Source: an uncultured Bacteroidia bacterium
GTDB lineage: Bacteria > Bacteroidota > Bacteroidia > Bacteroidales > UBA932
DNA length: 64,000 bases
Assembly: GCA_902785575.1 (NCBI GenBank)
Contig: CACZZF010000001.1
Coordinates: forward strand, 124,001-188,000
Direction of reading: 5' to 3'
Below, in pieces: positions 50,534 through 59,410 of this stretch (position 1 is its first letter; every line of letters begins with the position of its first letter). A program made the position numbers and the translations under genes. Below the pieces are notes generated by a model that was given only the letters and a program-made list of their open reading frames with translations, was not told where the DNA came from and searched no databases.

Positions 50534-52054
50534 ATGGCGAACATTGAGTTGAGTGAGCAGGAGGTCATCCGCAGGGAATCTCTGGCGAAATTGAGGGAAC
50601 TTGGTATCAATCCTTATCCGGCACCGCTTTATCCGGTCAACACGACCGCAAAGGAGATTGAGGCTGGTTACGACCCCGAGAAAGGCAACTTCCAGGATGT
50701 CTGCCTGGCGGGAAGGATAATGTCCCGCAGGATCATGGGCGCTGCCTCTTTTGGAGAGATTCAGGACTCCACGGGCAGGATCCAGGTATATGTCAAGAGG
50801 GATGAGATCTGCCCCGATGAGGACAAGACGATGTACAACACCGTCTGGAAGAAACTTCTGGATATCGGTGACATAGTGGGTATCAAGGGCTTCGCCTTCA
50901 TCACCCAGACCGGCCAGCTCAGTGTCCATGTCAAGGAACTGACTGTCTTGAGCAAGTCATTGAGGGTTCTCCCGATCGTCAAGACAGACGCCGACGGCAA
51001 GGTCTACGACGGCTTCTCCGATCCGGAACTCCGCTACCGCCAGAGATACGTGGACTTGATCGTGAACCCGCAGGTGAGGGATGTCTTCGTCCAGAGGGCC
51101 CAGATCGTCTCCACGATGAGGGAATATTTCAACGAGGCCGGCTGCCTTGAGGTCGAGACCCCGATCCTCCAGTCAATTCCTGGTGGAGCAACCGCCCGTC
51201 CGTTCATCACCCACCACAACGCCCTGGATATCGATCTTTACATGAGAATAGCCAATGAGCTCTATCTCAAGAGGTTGATTGTCGGAGGCTACAGCGGAGT
51301 GTATGAGTTCGCGAAGGATTTCCGCAACGAGGGAATGGACAAGACCCACAATCCTGAGTTCACCTGCATGGAGATCTACGTGGCCTATAAGGACTACATC
51401 TGGATGATGGAGTTCGTGGAGAAGATGCTCGAGAAGATCGCTCTCAAGCTCCACGGCACCACCAAGGTGAAGATCGGCGAGAACGAGGTCGATTTCAAGG
51501 CCGGATATCGCCGTCTCCCCATCCTTGAGGCGATCAAGGAATACGCCGGAGTGGATCTGGCCGGGATGGATCAGGAGCAGCTCAGGGAGACTTGCAAGAA
51601 ACTCAATGTTGAGTTCGAGCCGTCCATGGGTGAGGGCAAGTTGATCGACGCCATATTCGGAGCTTACGTTGAGGACCATTTGGTCCAGCCGACCTTCATC
51701 ATCGACTACCCTGTCTCCATGTCGCCTCTGACTAAGAGACACCGCGTCGACCCCACCCTCACCGAGCGCTTCGAGTTGTTCGTCTGCGGCAAGGAGCTGG
51801 CCAACGCGTATTCAGAGCTTAACGACCCGATCGACCAGCTGGAGAGGTTCGAGGAGCAGGCCGCTCTTAAGAGCCATGGCGACGACGAGGCCATGTTCAT
51901 CGACTACGACTTCGTGCGCGCCCTTGAGTATGGCATGCCGCCGACCTCCGGCCTTGGGATGGGTATTGACCGTCTGACCATGTTCATGACTGGCCAGACA
52001 ACCATCCAGGACGTCCTCTTCTTCCCGCAGATGCGTCCAGAGAAAATGGTATGA
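50534..52054 (+). CDS. lysS: Lysyl-tRNA synthetase (class II)
   Basis: A 506-residue cytoplasmic enzyme charging tRNA-Lys. An N-terminal OB-fold anticodon domain ([37 protein letters not shown]) is followed by the class II core: motif 1 near 200, motif 2 [20 protein letters not shown] (about 266-285), and motif 3 [17 protein letters not shown] near 475-491. Its stop overlaps the start of asnA (ATGA). Confidence 0.97.
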   Translation: MANIELSEQEVIRRESLAKLRELGINPYPAPLYPVNTTAKEIEAGYDPEKGNFQDVCLAGRIMSRRIMGAASFGEIQDSTGRIQVYVKRDEICPDEDKTMYNTVWKKLLDIGDIVGIKGFAFITQTGQLSVHVKELTVLSKSLRVLPIVKTDADGKVYDGFSDPELRYRQRYVDLIVNPQVRDVFVQRAQIVSTMREYFNEAGCLEVETPILQSIPGGATARPFITHHNALDIDLYMRIANELYLKRLIVGGYSGVYEFAKDFRNEGMDKTHNPEFTCMEIYVAYKDYIWMMEFVEKMLEKIALKLHGTTKVKIGENEVDFKAGYRRLPILEAIKEYAGVDLAGMDQEQLRETCKKLNVEFEPSMGEGKLIDAIFGAYVEDHLVQPTFIIDYPVSMSPLTKRHRVDPTLTERFELFVCGKELANAYSELNDPIDQLERFEEQAALKSHGDDEAMFIDYDFVRALEYGMPPTSGLGMGIDRLTMFMTGQTTIQDVLFFPQMRPEKMV

Positions 52055-53094
52055 GAATATTCGTGCCATCCGGCTACAAGCCTCTGTTGAATCCCCGCCA
52101 GACCGAAGGGGCCATCAAGGAGATCAAGGATTTCTTCCAGATGGACCTTGCTTCGGAACTCAGGCTCCGTCGTGTCACCGCTCCCCTGTTCGTCAAACAG
52201 GGTACCGGTATAAATGACGACCTCAACGGTGTTGAGATAGCAGTGCGTTTCCCGGTCAAGGACATGGAAGGAACTGTCTGTGAGATAGTTCACTCCCTCG
52301 CCAAGTGGAAGCGCCTTACCCTTGCCGAATATCACATAGAGCCCGGATACGGGATCTACACTGACATGAACGCTATCCGGGCCGATGAGGAGCTTGACAA
52401 CATCCACTCCCTGTATGTGGACCAGTGGGACTGGGAAAGGGTCATGGATGAAGGTCAGCGCACCCCGGCGTTTTTGAAGGATATTGTACGCCGGATCTAT
52501 TCCACTCTTCTCAGGACTGAATACATGGTCTGCGAGAAGTATCCTTCCATCAAACCGGTCCTTCCTGATGAGATCCATTTCATCCATGCTGAGCAGCTTC
52601 GCCGCCGCTTCCCTGATTTGAGTCCCAAAGAGCGCGAGGATGCGGTTTGCAAGGAGTTCGGCGCGGTGTTCGTGATTGGTATCGGCTGCGCACTGGGAGA
52701 CGGAAGCAAACATGATGGCCGTTCCGCTGACTATGACGACTGGAGCACACCTGGCGAATATGATGGTGAGACACTTCCGGGACTCAATGGAGACATCCTT
52801 GTCTGGAATCCCGTCCTGGAGCATAGTTTCGAGCTCTCCTCGATGGGTATCCGTGTCGACAGTGAGGCATTAACTCGGCAATTGAGTATAGCAGGTGAGG
52901 AGCATAAGGCTTCTCTGTATTTCCATCAGAAGCTTATTAATGGGGAACTTCCGCAAAGCATCGGAGGCGGAATAGGCCAGTCCCGGCTTTGCATGTTCTT
53001 CCTTAGGAAGGCCCACATCGGGGAAATACAAGCGTCCGTATGGCCGGAGGAGATGCGCTCCATTTGCTCCCAAAACAATATCCCGTTGATATAA
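52051..53094 (+). CDS. asnA: Aspartate-ammonia ligase
   Basis: Makes asparagine from aspartate and ammonia with ATP, using a class II synthetase-like fold. 347 residues: start [63 protein letters not shown], and C-terminal [21 protein letters not shown]. Its ATG overlaps the lysS TGA and its TAA overlaps the ATG of the methyltransferase (TAATG), so the three are translationally coupled. Confidence 0.96.
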   Translation: MRIFVPSGYKPLLNPRQTEGAIKEIKDFFQMDLASELRLRRVTAPLFVKQGTGINDDLNGVEIAVRFPVKDMEGTVCEIVHSLAKWKRLTLAEYHIEPGYGIYTDMNAIRADEELDNIHSLYVDQWDWERVMDEGQRTPAFLKDIVRRIYSTLLRTEYMVCEKYPSIKPVLPDEIHFIHAEQLRRRFPDLSPKEREDAVCKEFGAVFVIGIGCALGDGSKHDGRSADYDDWSTPGEYDGETLPGLNGDILVWNPVLEHSFELSSMGIRVDSEALTRQLSIAGEEHKASLYFHQKLINGELPQSIGGGIGQSRLCMFFLRKAHIGEIQASVWPEEMRSICSQNNIPLI

Positions 53095-54014
53095 TGATGG
53101 TTCCGGAAATTATCACCTCAGGGCAGAACCCGAAAATCAAGGCGCTTCTTGAACTTCAAGAGAAGTCCAGGGCACGGCGGGAAAAGGGCCTGTTCGTTGT
53201 TGAGGGCCAGCGTGAGCTGGACCACTGCATCGCCGCCGGCTTCGTCCCCGATACCATCTTCATCTGCCCGGAGATCTATGCTCCCGCCAGGGAGGGTGTA
53301 CCCCCTGAAGGACGTGCCACCCGCGGCACGGAAGCGGGGGGACCGCGAGCGGAGCGAGTGGTGAGGTCGGGCGCAGCCCGACTCCTGAAGGGGGTACAGC
53401 CCTCCCCGGCGGAACCTAAATTTTTCCAGGTCAGCAGGAATGTGTACGAAAAGATAGCGTACCGGGAAGGGACCGAGGGCATAATCGCCGAGATGAAGTA
53501 CAAAGACAGAAGTCTGGAGGATATCAAGCTGAGCGAGAACCCTTTGATAGTGGTGCTGGAAAGTGTGGAGAAACCTGGCAACCTCGGAGCTGTATTAAGA
53601 AGCGCCGACGCCGCCGGAGCTGACGCGGTCATCATCTGTGACCCACTGACCGACCTCTACAACCCCAACCTCATCCGGGCCAGCATCGGAGCCATATTCT
53701 CAAGACAGGTCGCGGCAGCCACTTCCGAAGAGACCATTTCATGGCTTAAAGCCAATAATATTCAGATACTTACAGCCCAGCTTCAAGACTCTTCGCTCTA
53801 CTACGACACCCCCATGACCGGCCCCACAGCCATCGTGATGGGCACCGAGTCAACCGGCCTGACTGACATTTGGCGCAAAGCGGCTGACAAACATATCCGC
53901 ATTCCCATGCTTGGCGCCCTGGACTCCCTCAACGTGTCAGTCTCCGCCGCCATCCTCCTCTTCGAAGCCGTCCGTCAACGTAGCGGCCGTTTTTCAGAAG
54001 CATCTGATTTATAG
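53094..54014 (+). CDS. SpoU/TrmH-family rRNA methyltransferase with inserted palindrome
   Basis: A 2'-O-ribose methyltransferase of the SPOUT class, RlmB/TsnR-like. ATG 53094 overlaps the asnA stop; an ATG at 53097 is an alternative. Domains: N-terminal SpoU substrate-binding region (NPKIKALLELQEKSRARREKGLFVVEGQ), then an insert of about 40 residues encoded by the palindrome 53291-53405. The catalytic trefoil knot follows: motif 1 ESVEKPGNLGAVLRSADAAG, motif 2 IVMGTESTGL, motif 3 IPMLGALDSLNVSVSAAI. The substrate is likely a single rRNA 2'-OH; the exact site is unknown. Confidence 0.92.
   Translation: MMVPEIITSGQNPKIKALLELQEKSRARREKGLFVVEGQRELDHCIAAGFVPDTIFICPEIYAPAREGVPPEGRATRGTEAGGPRAERVVRSGAARLLKGVQPSPAEPKFFQVSRNVYEKIAYREGTEGIIAEMKYKDRSLEDIKLSENPLIVVLESVEKPGNLGAVLRSADAAGADAVIICDPLTDLYNPNLIRASIGAIFSRQVAAATSEETISWLKANNIQILTAQLQDSSLYYDTPMTGPTAIVMGTESTGLTDIWRKAADKHIRIPMLGALDSLNVSVSAAILLFEAVRQRSGRFSEASDL
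53291..53405. repeat. Palindromic element inserted in frame in the SpoU gene
   Basis: Outer arms 53291-53306 and 53389-53405 are inverted copies except for one base. Inside are two further perfect hairpins: GTGCC/GGCAC and GTCGGGC/GCCCGAC. The element is GC-rich, is read without a stop, and adds a Gly/Arg/Ala-rich stretch between FICPEIYAPA and KFFQVSRNVYEKIAY of the methyltransferase. It has the same style as 1355-1432, with cgagcggagcgag in the core. Confidence 0.82.
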
Positions 54015-54027
54015 CTTATTAAAGCTC

Positions 54028-54054
54028 TATGCATGGAATATTAATCCATGCATA
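54028..54054. repeat. Perfect hairpin downstream of the methyltransferase
   Basis: TATGCATGGA (54028-54037) and TCCATGCATA (54045-54054) with a 7-base AT loop form a 10-bp stem 14 bases after the stop. No T-run follows. It could be a weak terminator or a palindromic repeat unit. Confidence 0.5.
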
Positions 54055-54139
54055 ATTCAATAAACAATTCACAATAAACAAGTTAGAAAAAACACCCTTT
54101 AATCAAACAACAAAGGAGCAATTATTCGACAAAAAGTGT

Positions 54140-54173
54140 TTTACATTTATGTAAAGTTTACTAACTTTGTAAA
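54140..54173 (+). promoter_or_regulatory. Promoter with overlapping operator palindromes for the TA pair
   Basis: TAACTTTG at 54162-54169 fits the -7 consensus. A perfect TTTACAT-TT-ATGTAAA palindrome (54140-54155) covers the expected -33 region. A second TTTAC-N7-GTAAA (54157-54173) spans the -7 box. The arrangement suits autoregulation by the HTH antitoxin encoded in the operon. Confidence 0.7.
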
Positions 54174-54187
54174 AACCAAACTGGATT

Positions 54188-54667
54188 ATGAAAAAGAAAA
54201 CAACACTGGAGTTAGTAGAACAATCTGACAAGGTCAGTTTCTACTCAATTAGCTTTGCGGCAGACAGAACTACGGAATTTGAGCTATTTTTAAAAGAATT
54301 CGAGGATGAAGCGATTCTTAACAAAGACTATCAACGAATTCTGAACGCCTTGAGAATAATATTGGATAAAGGTGCTTTGGAAAGGTATTTCAGACCAGAA
54401 GGAAAAATAAATGACAACCTTTGCGCTTTACCTTTAGATTCTGGGAAAATAAGACTATACTGTCTGCGGATTTCAGACGAGATTCTCATTATTGGGAATG
54501 GCGGGAAGAAGACAGCGCAAAAATACGAAGATGATGCCATATTATTTGGCTATGCTCTTGATTTACAGAAATTTGATGCGTTATTGAGAAGGGCGATCGA
54601 TAAAGGATATGTCACGATAGAAGAAAAGGAACTTAAAGCAATCGAAGACAAAGAGTTTTATATATGA
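54188..54667 (+). CDS. Type II toxin, RelE/HigB (Gp49-like) family
   Basis: A 159-residue protein with the layout of phage-Gp49/HigB-type RNases: FSYSIS..ADRTTEFELFLKEF-like start, RILNALRIILDKGALERYFRPEGK, LCALPLDSGKIRLYCLRISDEILIIGNGGKKT, and a charged C-terminal helix. RelE-fold toxins cleave mRNA on the ribosome; the catalytic residues here are not certain. It overlaps the HTH gene by 4 bases (ATGA). Toxin-first order is typical of HigBA. Confidence 0.85.
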   Translation: MKKKTTLELVEQSDKVSFYSISFAADRTTEFELFLKEFEDEAILNKDYQRILNALRIILDKGALERYFRPEGKINDNLCALPLDSGKIRLYCLRISDEILIIGNGGKKTAQKYEDDAILFGYALDLQKFDALLRRAIDKGYVTIEEKELKAIEDKEFYI

Positions 54668-54924
54668 AACGTAATGATTTGTTTCACAAACAGCTTCAAG
54701 CGATTTCTCCTGTAGTTAAACAGGAGATGGAGTGGTCTTGTGCGATTGTGGATAGGATTGATTCTATACTGAAGAAAAAAGGAATGACACAACGTGACTT
54801 GGCGGGAATAATCGGATGTAATGAAACTCAGATCACTAGATGGACCAGGGGTTTCCCGAATTATACAATACACTCTCTCGCCAAGCTTTCTGAAGCGTTA
54901 GGAGAGCCACTAATAACTATATAA
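54664..54924 (+). CDS. XRE-type HTH antitoxin (HigA-like)
   Basis: An 86-residue protein: helix ILKKKGMTQRDLAGIIGCNETQITRWTRG is a classic lambda-repressor HTH (about residues 35-63), followed by NYTIHSLAKLSEALGEPL. Its start overlaps the toxin stop by 4 bases. It is expected to neutralise the toxin and bind the palindromes at 54140-54173. Confidence 0.9.
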   Translation: MKRNDLFHKQLQAISPVVKQEMEWSCAIVDRIDSILKKKGMTQRDLAGIIGCNETQITRWTRGFPNYTIHSLAKLSEALGEPLITI

Positions 54925-54934
54925 TTGATTAAAA

Positions 54935-55876
54935 ATGCGTAAATATGGCCTAATCGGGGATCCGATAGCGACATCAAGGAGTCCGCTTCTTTTCGAGGCG
55001 GCGTATAAAGGGCAGGAGCAGCCGGACGGATCGGCCTACAAATATGACTTAATCGAAGGTGCTGATTTCGAGGCATCTTTCAAGAAGTTTGAGGAGGAAT
55101 ATTCCGCCATCAACGTGACCGCGCCGTTCAAGGAACTGGCCTATGCCAGGGTCGAGGAACTGGCCGAACTTGGCAAGGGCGTGATCTCGGGCCCGGTCGC
55201 CAGAATCGGAGCCACCAACCTTCTTGTGAAAACCACCGAGGGCATCTCCGCCCACAACTCCGACTTCACAGGCATAGTCGCGGCTATCGCTGAGGCCTAT
55301 TATCCCGGAATAGTAGAGGAATTCATCAAGGAATATGGCGACCGCTTCTTCATCAAGCTACACCAATTCTTCCTGATGAGCCTTGGAAGGCGTTTCTACC
55401 AGCAACCCCAGGCCCTTATCGTTGGTTGCGGAGGCGCAGGGAGGGCAGCAGCTGTAGCGGCTGGTGAGCTAGGGTTCGGCACTGTCTTGATGAACCGTAC
55501 GTTCGAGAAGGCCCAGGCTATCGCCGAGGCCATGCCCGAATATGGCTTCATTCCGGATCCGATAAAGGACTTCAAGGAAGCAGTAAAAGAATGTGATCTA
55601 ATTATTTACACTCTACCTATGGCTTTGCCGGAAATCGAAGAGTTCAGTGCTGACGATTTCGCTGGAGAGGGGGCATGCGACGGTAAGGTCATCCTTGAGG
55701 CCAACTACAAGAACCCATCTTTCGACGAGGTCGCCAGAGGCAAACTCGCAGCCGCTGATGGAATATATATTCCCGGAGACAGATGGCTTCTCTACCAGGC
55801 TTTGACCGGGTACCCATTCATGACCGGCCTAACCCCTGACCTCTCCGCCATGGAATCCGCCTTAGCGACACTTTGA
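54935..55876 (+). CDS. aroE: Shikimate dehydrogenase homologue
   Basis: NADP-dependent reduction of dehydroshikimate to shikimate. A 313-residue protein. Substrate domain: YGLIGDPIATSRSPLLFE (SxS motif), NVTAPFKE (catalytic Lys), GATNLLV, AHNSDFTG. NAD domain: GCGGAGRAAAVAA (about 168-180) and LMNRTFEKAQ. It has an extra stretch of about 30 residues near 125-155 not seen in the usual 270-residue enzyme, so it may belong to a Bacteroidetes-specific clade. It follows the TA pair by 10 bases but is probably unrelated. Confidence 0.87.
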   Translation: MRKYGLIGDPIATSRSPLLFEAAYKGQEQPDGSAYKYDLIEGADFEASFKKFEEEYSAINVTAPFKELAYARVEELAELGKGVISGPVARIGATNLLVKTTEGISAHNSDFTGIVAAIAEAYYPGIVEEFIKEYGDRFFIKLHQFFLMSLGRRFYQQPQALIVGCGGAGRAAAVAAGELGFGTVLMNRTFEKAQAIAEAMPEYGFIPDPIKDFKEAVKECDLIIYTLPMALPEIEEFSADDFAGEGACDGKVILEANYKNPSFDEVARGKLAAADGIYIPGDRWLLYQALTGYPFMTGLTPDLSAMESALATL

Positions 55877-55888
55877 TTAAAACTCTGA

Positions 55889-56299
55889 TTAGAATCCAGG
55901 ATCAAGATACTCCTTCCCTATGGAATGGAGGCAAGCTTTAATTTTCCTTATAGTCTCCAGAGAGGGATTCTTGAAACCATTAATATAGTTTCGCAATAAT
56001 GAGGCATTGATACCTGCCCTTTGCGCTAAACCAGCTATGTTTATCTCGGGATGAGTTAAGAAAAACCTTTGGAAATCAGATGGTTCTGCTTCTGGATATA
56101 GAAAACTTTCGAAACTGACATCAGTGTCAAGCTCTCTCCAATGAATTCCTTCACCGCTGATAAAGTATTTCTGCCTCTGTTCCGATGAGGCAGTCATCAA
56201 AGGCTTATACCACAACAAAGACTGACGATAAACCTTATCGTCATCCCCGTGCCCATACAGCCACTCGCCATCAAACCATATCTTAAGTATCCTTTCCAT
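55889..56299 (-). CDS. DUF2442 protein with C-terminal XRE-like HTH
   Basis: About 136 residues from ATG 56299 (a TTG at 56314 adds five). The N-terminal DUF2442 domain reads RILKIWFDGEWLYGHGDDDKVYRQSLLWYKPL, and FESFLYPE follows near residue 75. The C-terminal HTH reads INIAGLAQRAGINASLLRNYINGFKNPSLETIRKI. DUF2442 genes usually follow a DUF4160 gene; here that gene is frameshifted (56307-56487). The pair resembles a toxin-antitoxin module in which the HTH protein is the antitoxin; no function is demonstrated. Confidence 0.82.
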   Translation of the reverse strand: MERILKIWFDGEWLYGHGDDDKVYRQSLLWYKPLMTASSEQRQKYFISGEGIHWRELDTDVSFESFLYPEAEPSDFQRFFLTHPEINIAGLAQRAGINASLLRNYINGFKNPSLETIRKIKACLHSIGKEYLDPGF

Positions 56300-56306
56300 C
56301 CAATTA

Positions 56307-56487
56307 TTAACCAAACAACTCCTCCAAGCGCTTTACAATGATATCAGTGTTGTCAGCAATTGTTCTTGCTATCCAATACGAACTCTTGTCCATCCCACGA
56401 AAACTTCGCTTCACCATTATTCCCTATAACATGCACATGCATAGGCTCATGCTCATGACTAAAAAACATGAATAGGAAACCATACAT
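56307..56487 (-). pseudogene. DUF4160 gene with a frameshift
   Basis: ATG 56487 opens MYGFLFMFFSHEHEPMHVHV, the DUF4160 signature with HxHxP and HVHV. The frame runs to a TGA after VLDSKNNC. The remaining C-terminal segment (ADNTDIIVKRLEELFG, then TAA 56309-56307) is in the other frame, and the total length is one base more than a multiple of three. A one-base shift near codon 46 therefore breaks the gene. Either it is a true pseudogene or the shift is a sequence error. Confidence 0.7.
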
Positions 56488-56568
56488 TCTAAATTATTCT
56501 GGCATATTTAACATAATTTAAGTTTACGACGCAATTTAGGGAATTATTTTTGATTCCCAAAATAAAAT

Positions 56569-56594
56569 AGGAGACGGTTACTTCCGTCTCCTAT
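56569..56594 (-). terminator. Terminator for DUF4160/purA boundary
   Basis: A 10-bp perfect stem (56569-56578 with 56585-56594, TAGGAGACGG) with a 6-base loop. On the minus strand the stem is followed by ATTTTATTTTG, so it most likely ends the purA transcript. Confidence 0.8.
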
Positions 56595-56614
56595 AAACTT
56601 TTGATTGCTAATGA

Positions 56615-57883
56615 TTAGCGCTCGATGGTGGCTTCGCGGTCGGGGCCGAGGGAGATGATGCTGACAGGGACGCCGAGGTAGTTCTCTATGAACTTGATAT
56701 AATCTTTGAACTCCTTAGGAAGCTCCGCCTCGGAACGGATTCCGGTGAGATCTTTCTTCCAACCAGGGAACTCGGTGTAGACCGGCTCGATCTGGGCCGA
56801 GATATCGAAAGGAACCTGATCAGTCTCAACGCCTTCCACCTTGTAAGAGGTGCAAGCTTTTATTGTGTCGAAATCATCCAGGCAGTCGGATTTCATCATG
56901 ATGAGGTCAGTCACACCATCGATCATCACAGTGTACTTCAAGGCGACCAGATCCAACCAGCCGCAGCGACGGGGACGACCGGTCACAGCCCCGAACTCAT
57001 GCCCGACACGGCGGAGAGTCTCCCCCGTCTCATCGAAAAGCTCAGTCGGGAACGGACCGCTACCGACACGCGTGCAATACGCCTTGAATATTCCGAAAAC
57101 CTTCCCTACCCTCGAAGGAGCCAGACCGAGTCCGGTGCAGACTCCTCCGACGGTGGTGGAAGAAGATGTGACGAAAGGATATGACCCGAAGTCCACATCA
57201 AGCATGGAACCCTGGGCACCTTCCGCCAAGATCGGCTTGCCGTTCTTAAGCAGGCTATCCACAAAATACTCACAATCAACCAGCTCAAACTCTTTCAGGA
57301 ATTCGGTAGCCTCCATCCATGCGGCCTCGTCCTTGTCAGGATCGCACTCGAATCCAAGATCCGCCAGAAGCCTCAGGTGACGTCCTTTTAGCTTGGCGAA
57401 ACGGTCCTTGAAATCAGGAGCGAGAATATCCCCGACCCTTAGACCATGACGTCCAACCTTGTCAGTATAGGTCGGGCCGATGCCCTTAAGCGTAGATCCG
57501 ATCTTGCCCTTTCCGGCGGCCGCCTCATAAGCGGCGTCAAGAAGCCTGTGGGTAGGAAGGATAAGATGCGCCTTCTTGGATATGACTATCTTCCCCTTGG
57601 GTTCGATCCCCATAGCGGAAACATTGGCGCACTCCTCTTTGAATGTGACGGGATCAAGCACGACTCCACTGCCAATGATGTTGACAGATCCTTCGCGGAA
57701 AATTCCGGAAGGGATACTCCTCACGACGAAACTCTTTCCGTCGAAATGGAGTGAATGGCCAGCGTTAGGCCCTCCTTGGAATCTGGCGACAGCCGGATAG
57801 CGACCGGCCAGCACATCCACAATCTTGCCTTTTCCTTCATCGCCCCACTGGAGGCCAAGGACAACGTCAAGTTTTGAGCTCAT
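56615..57883 (-). CDS. purA: Adenylosuccinate synthase
   Basis: Joins IMP and aspartate with GTP, the first committed step to AMP. 422 residues: P-loop QWGDEGKGKIVD (about 11-22), GGPNAGHS (about 37-44), the Arg/Thr active-site loop KGIGPTYTDKVGRHG (about 134-148), GAQGSMLDVDFGSYPFVTSS, and the C-terminal GPDREATI. It follows ssb by 34 bases on the same strand. Confidence 0.97.
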   Translation of the reverse strand: MSSKLDVVLGLQWGDEGKGKIVDVLAGRYPAVARFQGGPNAGHSLHFDGKSFVVRSIPSGIFREGSVNIIGSGVVLDPVTFKEECANVSAMGIEPKGKIVISKKAHLILPTHRLLDAAYEAAAGKGKIGSTLKGIGPTYTDKVGRHGLRVGDILAPDFKDRFAKLKGRHLRLLADLGFECDPDKDEAAWMEATEFLKEFELVDCEYFVDSLLKNGKPILAEGAQGSMLDVDFGSYPFVTSSSTTVGGVCTGLGLAPSRVGKVFGIFKAYCTRVGSGPFPTELFDETGETLRRVGHEFGAVTGRPRRCGWLDLVALKYTVMIDGVTDLIMMKSDCLDDFDTIKACTSYKVEGVETDQVPFDISAQIEPVYTEFPGWKKDLTGIRSEAELPKEFKDYIKFIENYLGVPVSIISLGPDREATIER

Positions 57884-57917
57884 GTCTTATAGGAATATTT
57901 TGATTTACAATAGGATA

Positions 57918-58457
57918 CTAGAACGGAAGGTCATCGGTGGGATTATCTCCCAAGGAGATGTCCATCGGCTCCTGCGGAGCGGGCTGCTGAGGGGCCGGTT
58001 GTTGGTACACAGGCTGCTGAGGCTGCTGGTAAACCGGCTGCTGCGGCTGCTGGTATCCGGTCCCTGAGCTTGTCGAAGGGCGACTAGGCTCGCCAGCTCC
58101 GGGATTATCGGTTCTCTTCCCTAGTAGCTGGAGGTTGTCAACCGCCACCTCAGTGGTGAATCTCTTGTTACCCGTCTGGTCAGTCCATGACCTTGTGCGA
58201 AGCTTGCCCTCAATGTAGACCTGGGTGCCCTTGCGGATGAATTTCTCCGCCACATCGGCAGAATTCCTCCAGGCCACGATGTTGTGCCATTCCGTGTTCT
58301 CGCGAAGTTCTCCATTGCGGTCACGATAGCGCTCAGTTGTGGCAAGGGTGAACTGGGCCACCTTTGTCGCACCCTGGTTAGGGTTGTTTCCATCAAGGTA
58401 ACGTATCTCCGGGTCTTTTCCAACGTTACCGATCAGCATTACTTTGTTCAGTGACAT
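57918..58457 (-). CDS. ssb: Single-stranded DNA-binding protein
   Basis: A 179-residue protein with the SSB OB-fold: NKVMLIGNVGKDPEIRYL, FTLATTERYRD, TEWHNIVAWRNSADVAEKFIRKGTQVYIEGKLRTRSW. A Gln/Pro-rich disordered linker follows, and the C-terminal acidic tip is DDLPF, which binds repair partners. The linker includes SRPSTSSGTG, encoded by the dispersed repeat at 58059-58080. It probably heads an ssb-purA transcript. Confidence 0.95.
   Translation of the reverse strand: MSLNKVMLIGNVGKDPEIRYLDGNNPNQGATKVAQFTLATTERYRDRNGELRENTEWHNIVAWRNSADVAEKFIRKGTQVYIEGKLRTRSWTDQTGNKRFTTEVAVDNLQLLGKRTDNPGAGEPSRPSTSSGTGYQQPQQPVYQQPQQPVYQQPAPQQPAPQEPMDISLGDNPTDDLPF
58059..58080. repeat. Dispersed short repeat in the SSB linker
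   Basis: The core gtccctgagcttgtcgaagg sits in the ssb gene, encoding PSTSSGT on the minus strand. It matches the right half of the repeat at 25573-25606 and the motif at 36410-36430. Confidence 0.75.
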
Positions 58458-58480
58458 GATGTTAGATGTTTAGATATTAA

Positions 58481-58520
58481 TAAAAAACATAGGCTTGGCG
58501 AACGAGCGCCAAAACCTATG
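58481..58520 (-). terminator. Rho-independent terminator for the sigma/beta-barrel operon
   Basis: A CATAGG...CCTATG stem with an inner TTGGCG/CGCCAA helix (58488-58520) is followed on the minus strand by TTTTTTATT. It lies after the outer-membrane gene stop (58607) and before ssb. Confidence 0.8.
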
Positions 58521-58551
58521 CAATTTAATGATTATTCGCGAAAACCGAAAG

Positions 58552-58567
58552 GGATTCTATAGAATCC
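58552..58567. repeat. 16-bp perfect palindrome
   Basis: GGATTCTATAGAATCC is self-complementary over all 16 bases, in the gap between ssb and the outer-membrane gene. It could be a regulator site or part of the 3' untranslated region. Confidence 0.5.
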
Positions 58568-58606
58568 TCAAGGTCTCCAAGTATATTTTTCCGCTGCCAG
58601 CTATAA

Positions 58607-59401
58607 TCAGAACGGGGCTATTCCAATGGACCAGGTATTGAACTCGGGCCAGTATTTCTTGTCCATTAGATTCATCGGCGAGTATTTCGCATAGATGCTG
58701 AAGTACTTGAGGTTCAACTGGAACATCGCGTCAACAGTGATTATGTTGCAGTGGACACGTTTGTATTTATCCTTCATCTTATCACCATCCAGACTATACT
58801 TGTTGACAATCGAGCTTCCGGTGTTGAGATTGACAACAGGGCCAAGTGTAAAACCGAAGCCTCCTCCGAAACTGAAAGAATACAAAATGGGCACGTTTAG
58901 GCTGAACACCCTCAATTTGGAGACCTTCAGCGCCCCGCCTTGGAATGGCGCGACAGGAATCTGCCCGTTCTCAGCCATGCTCATTGCGTTCCCTCCTGTA
59001 AGCCCCAAATTCCTAAAAGTGATTCCCGGGCCGAATGAGAATGTGTTGTGTCCGTGGGTATACGTGTGTGAATCAAGGGCATAGTAATAGAATTCCAGGG
59101 AATTCTGCGGGCTGAAATCCAGCGGTGCGCTCGAGTTGGAGAATATCGCTCCCACTCCCATAGCACCCACTACAGCACTGGTGCCGGTTTTTTTAATCTT
59201 GTTATAAAAAGGGATATCGAAATCCAGATGAACGTGCTTCCTATCAGAGGAGCCACTGGGAATCTGGATCCGGATCGTATCTATCTGTGACGTTACATCG
59301 GCCGCCTTGTTTTTTACAGTGTCCGCTCTTTCCTGGGCGAAGACATCGACTGAGGTGAAGGTTGCGGCAATGATGGCCGCGATAATTATCTTTTTCATCA
59401 T
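58607..59401 (-). CDS. Outer-membrane beta-barrel protein
   Basis: About 264 residues from ATG 59401 (MMKKII; a TTG at 59404 is less likely). Signal peptide ending VFAQ, then a charged segment and a beta-rich barrel with alternating strands (NSLEFYYYALDSHTYTHGHNTFSFGPGITF, FGGGFGFTLGPVVNLNTGS, FSIYAKYSPMNLMDKKYWPEF). It ends in Phe like many barrel proteins. It is the last gene of the sigma-factor operon. Confidence 0.8.
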   Translation of the reverse strand: MMKKIIIAAIIAATFTSVDVFAQERADTVKNKAADVTSQIDTIRIQIPSGSSDRKHVHLDFDIPFYNKIKKTGTSAVVGAMGVGAIFSNSSAPLDFSPQNSLEFYYYALDSHTYTHGHNTFSFGPGITFRNLGLTGGNAMSMAENGQIPVAPFQGGALKVSKLRVFSLNVPILYSFSFGGGFGFTLGPVVNLNTGSSIVNKYSLDGDKMKDKYKRVHCNIITVDAMFQLNLKYFSIYAKYSPMNLMDKKYWPEFNTWSIGIAPF

Positions 59402-59410
59402 CAACTATTT

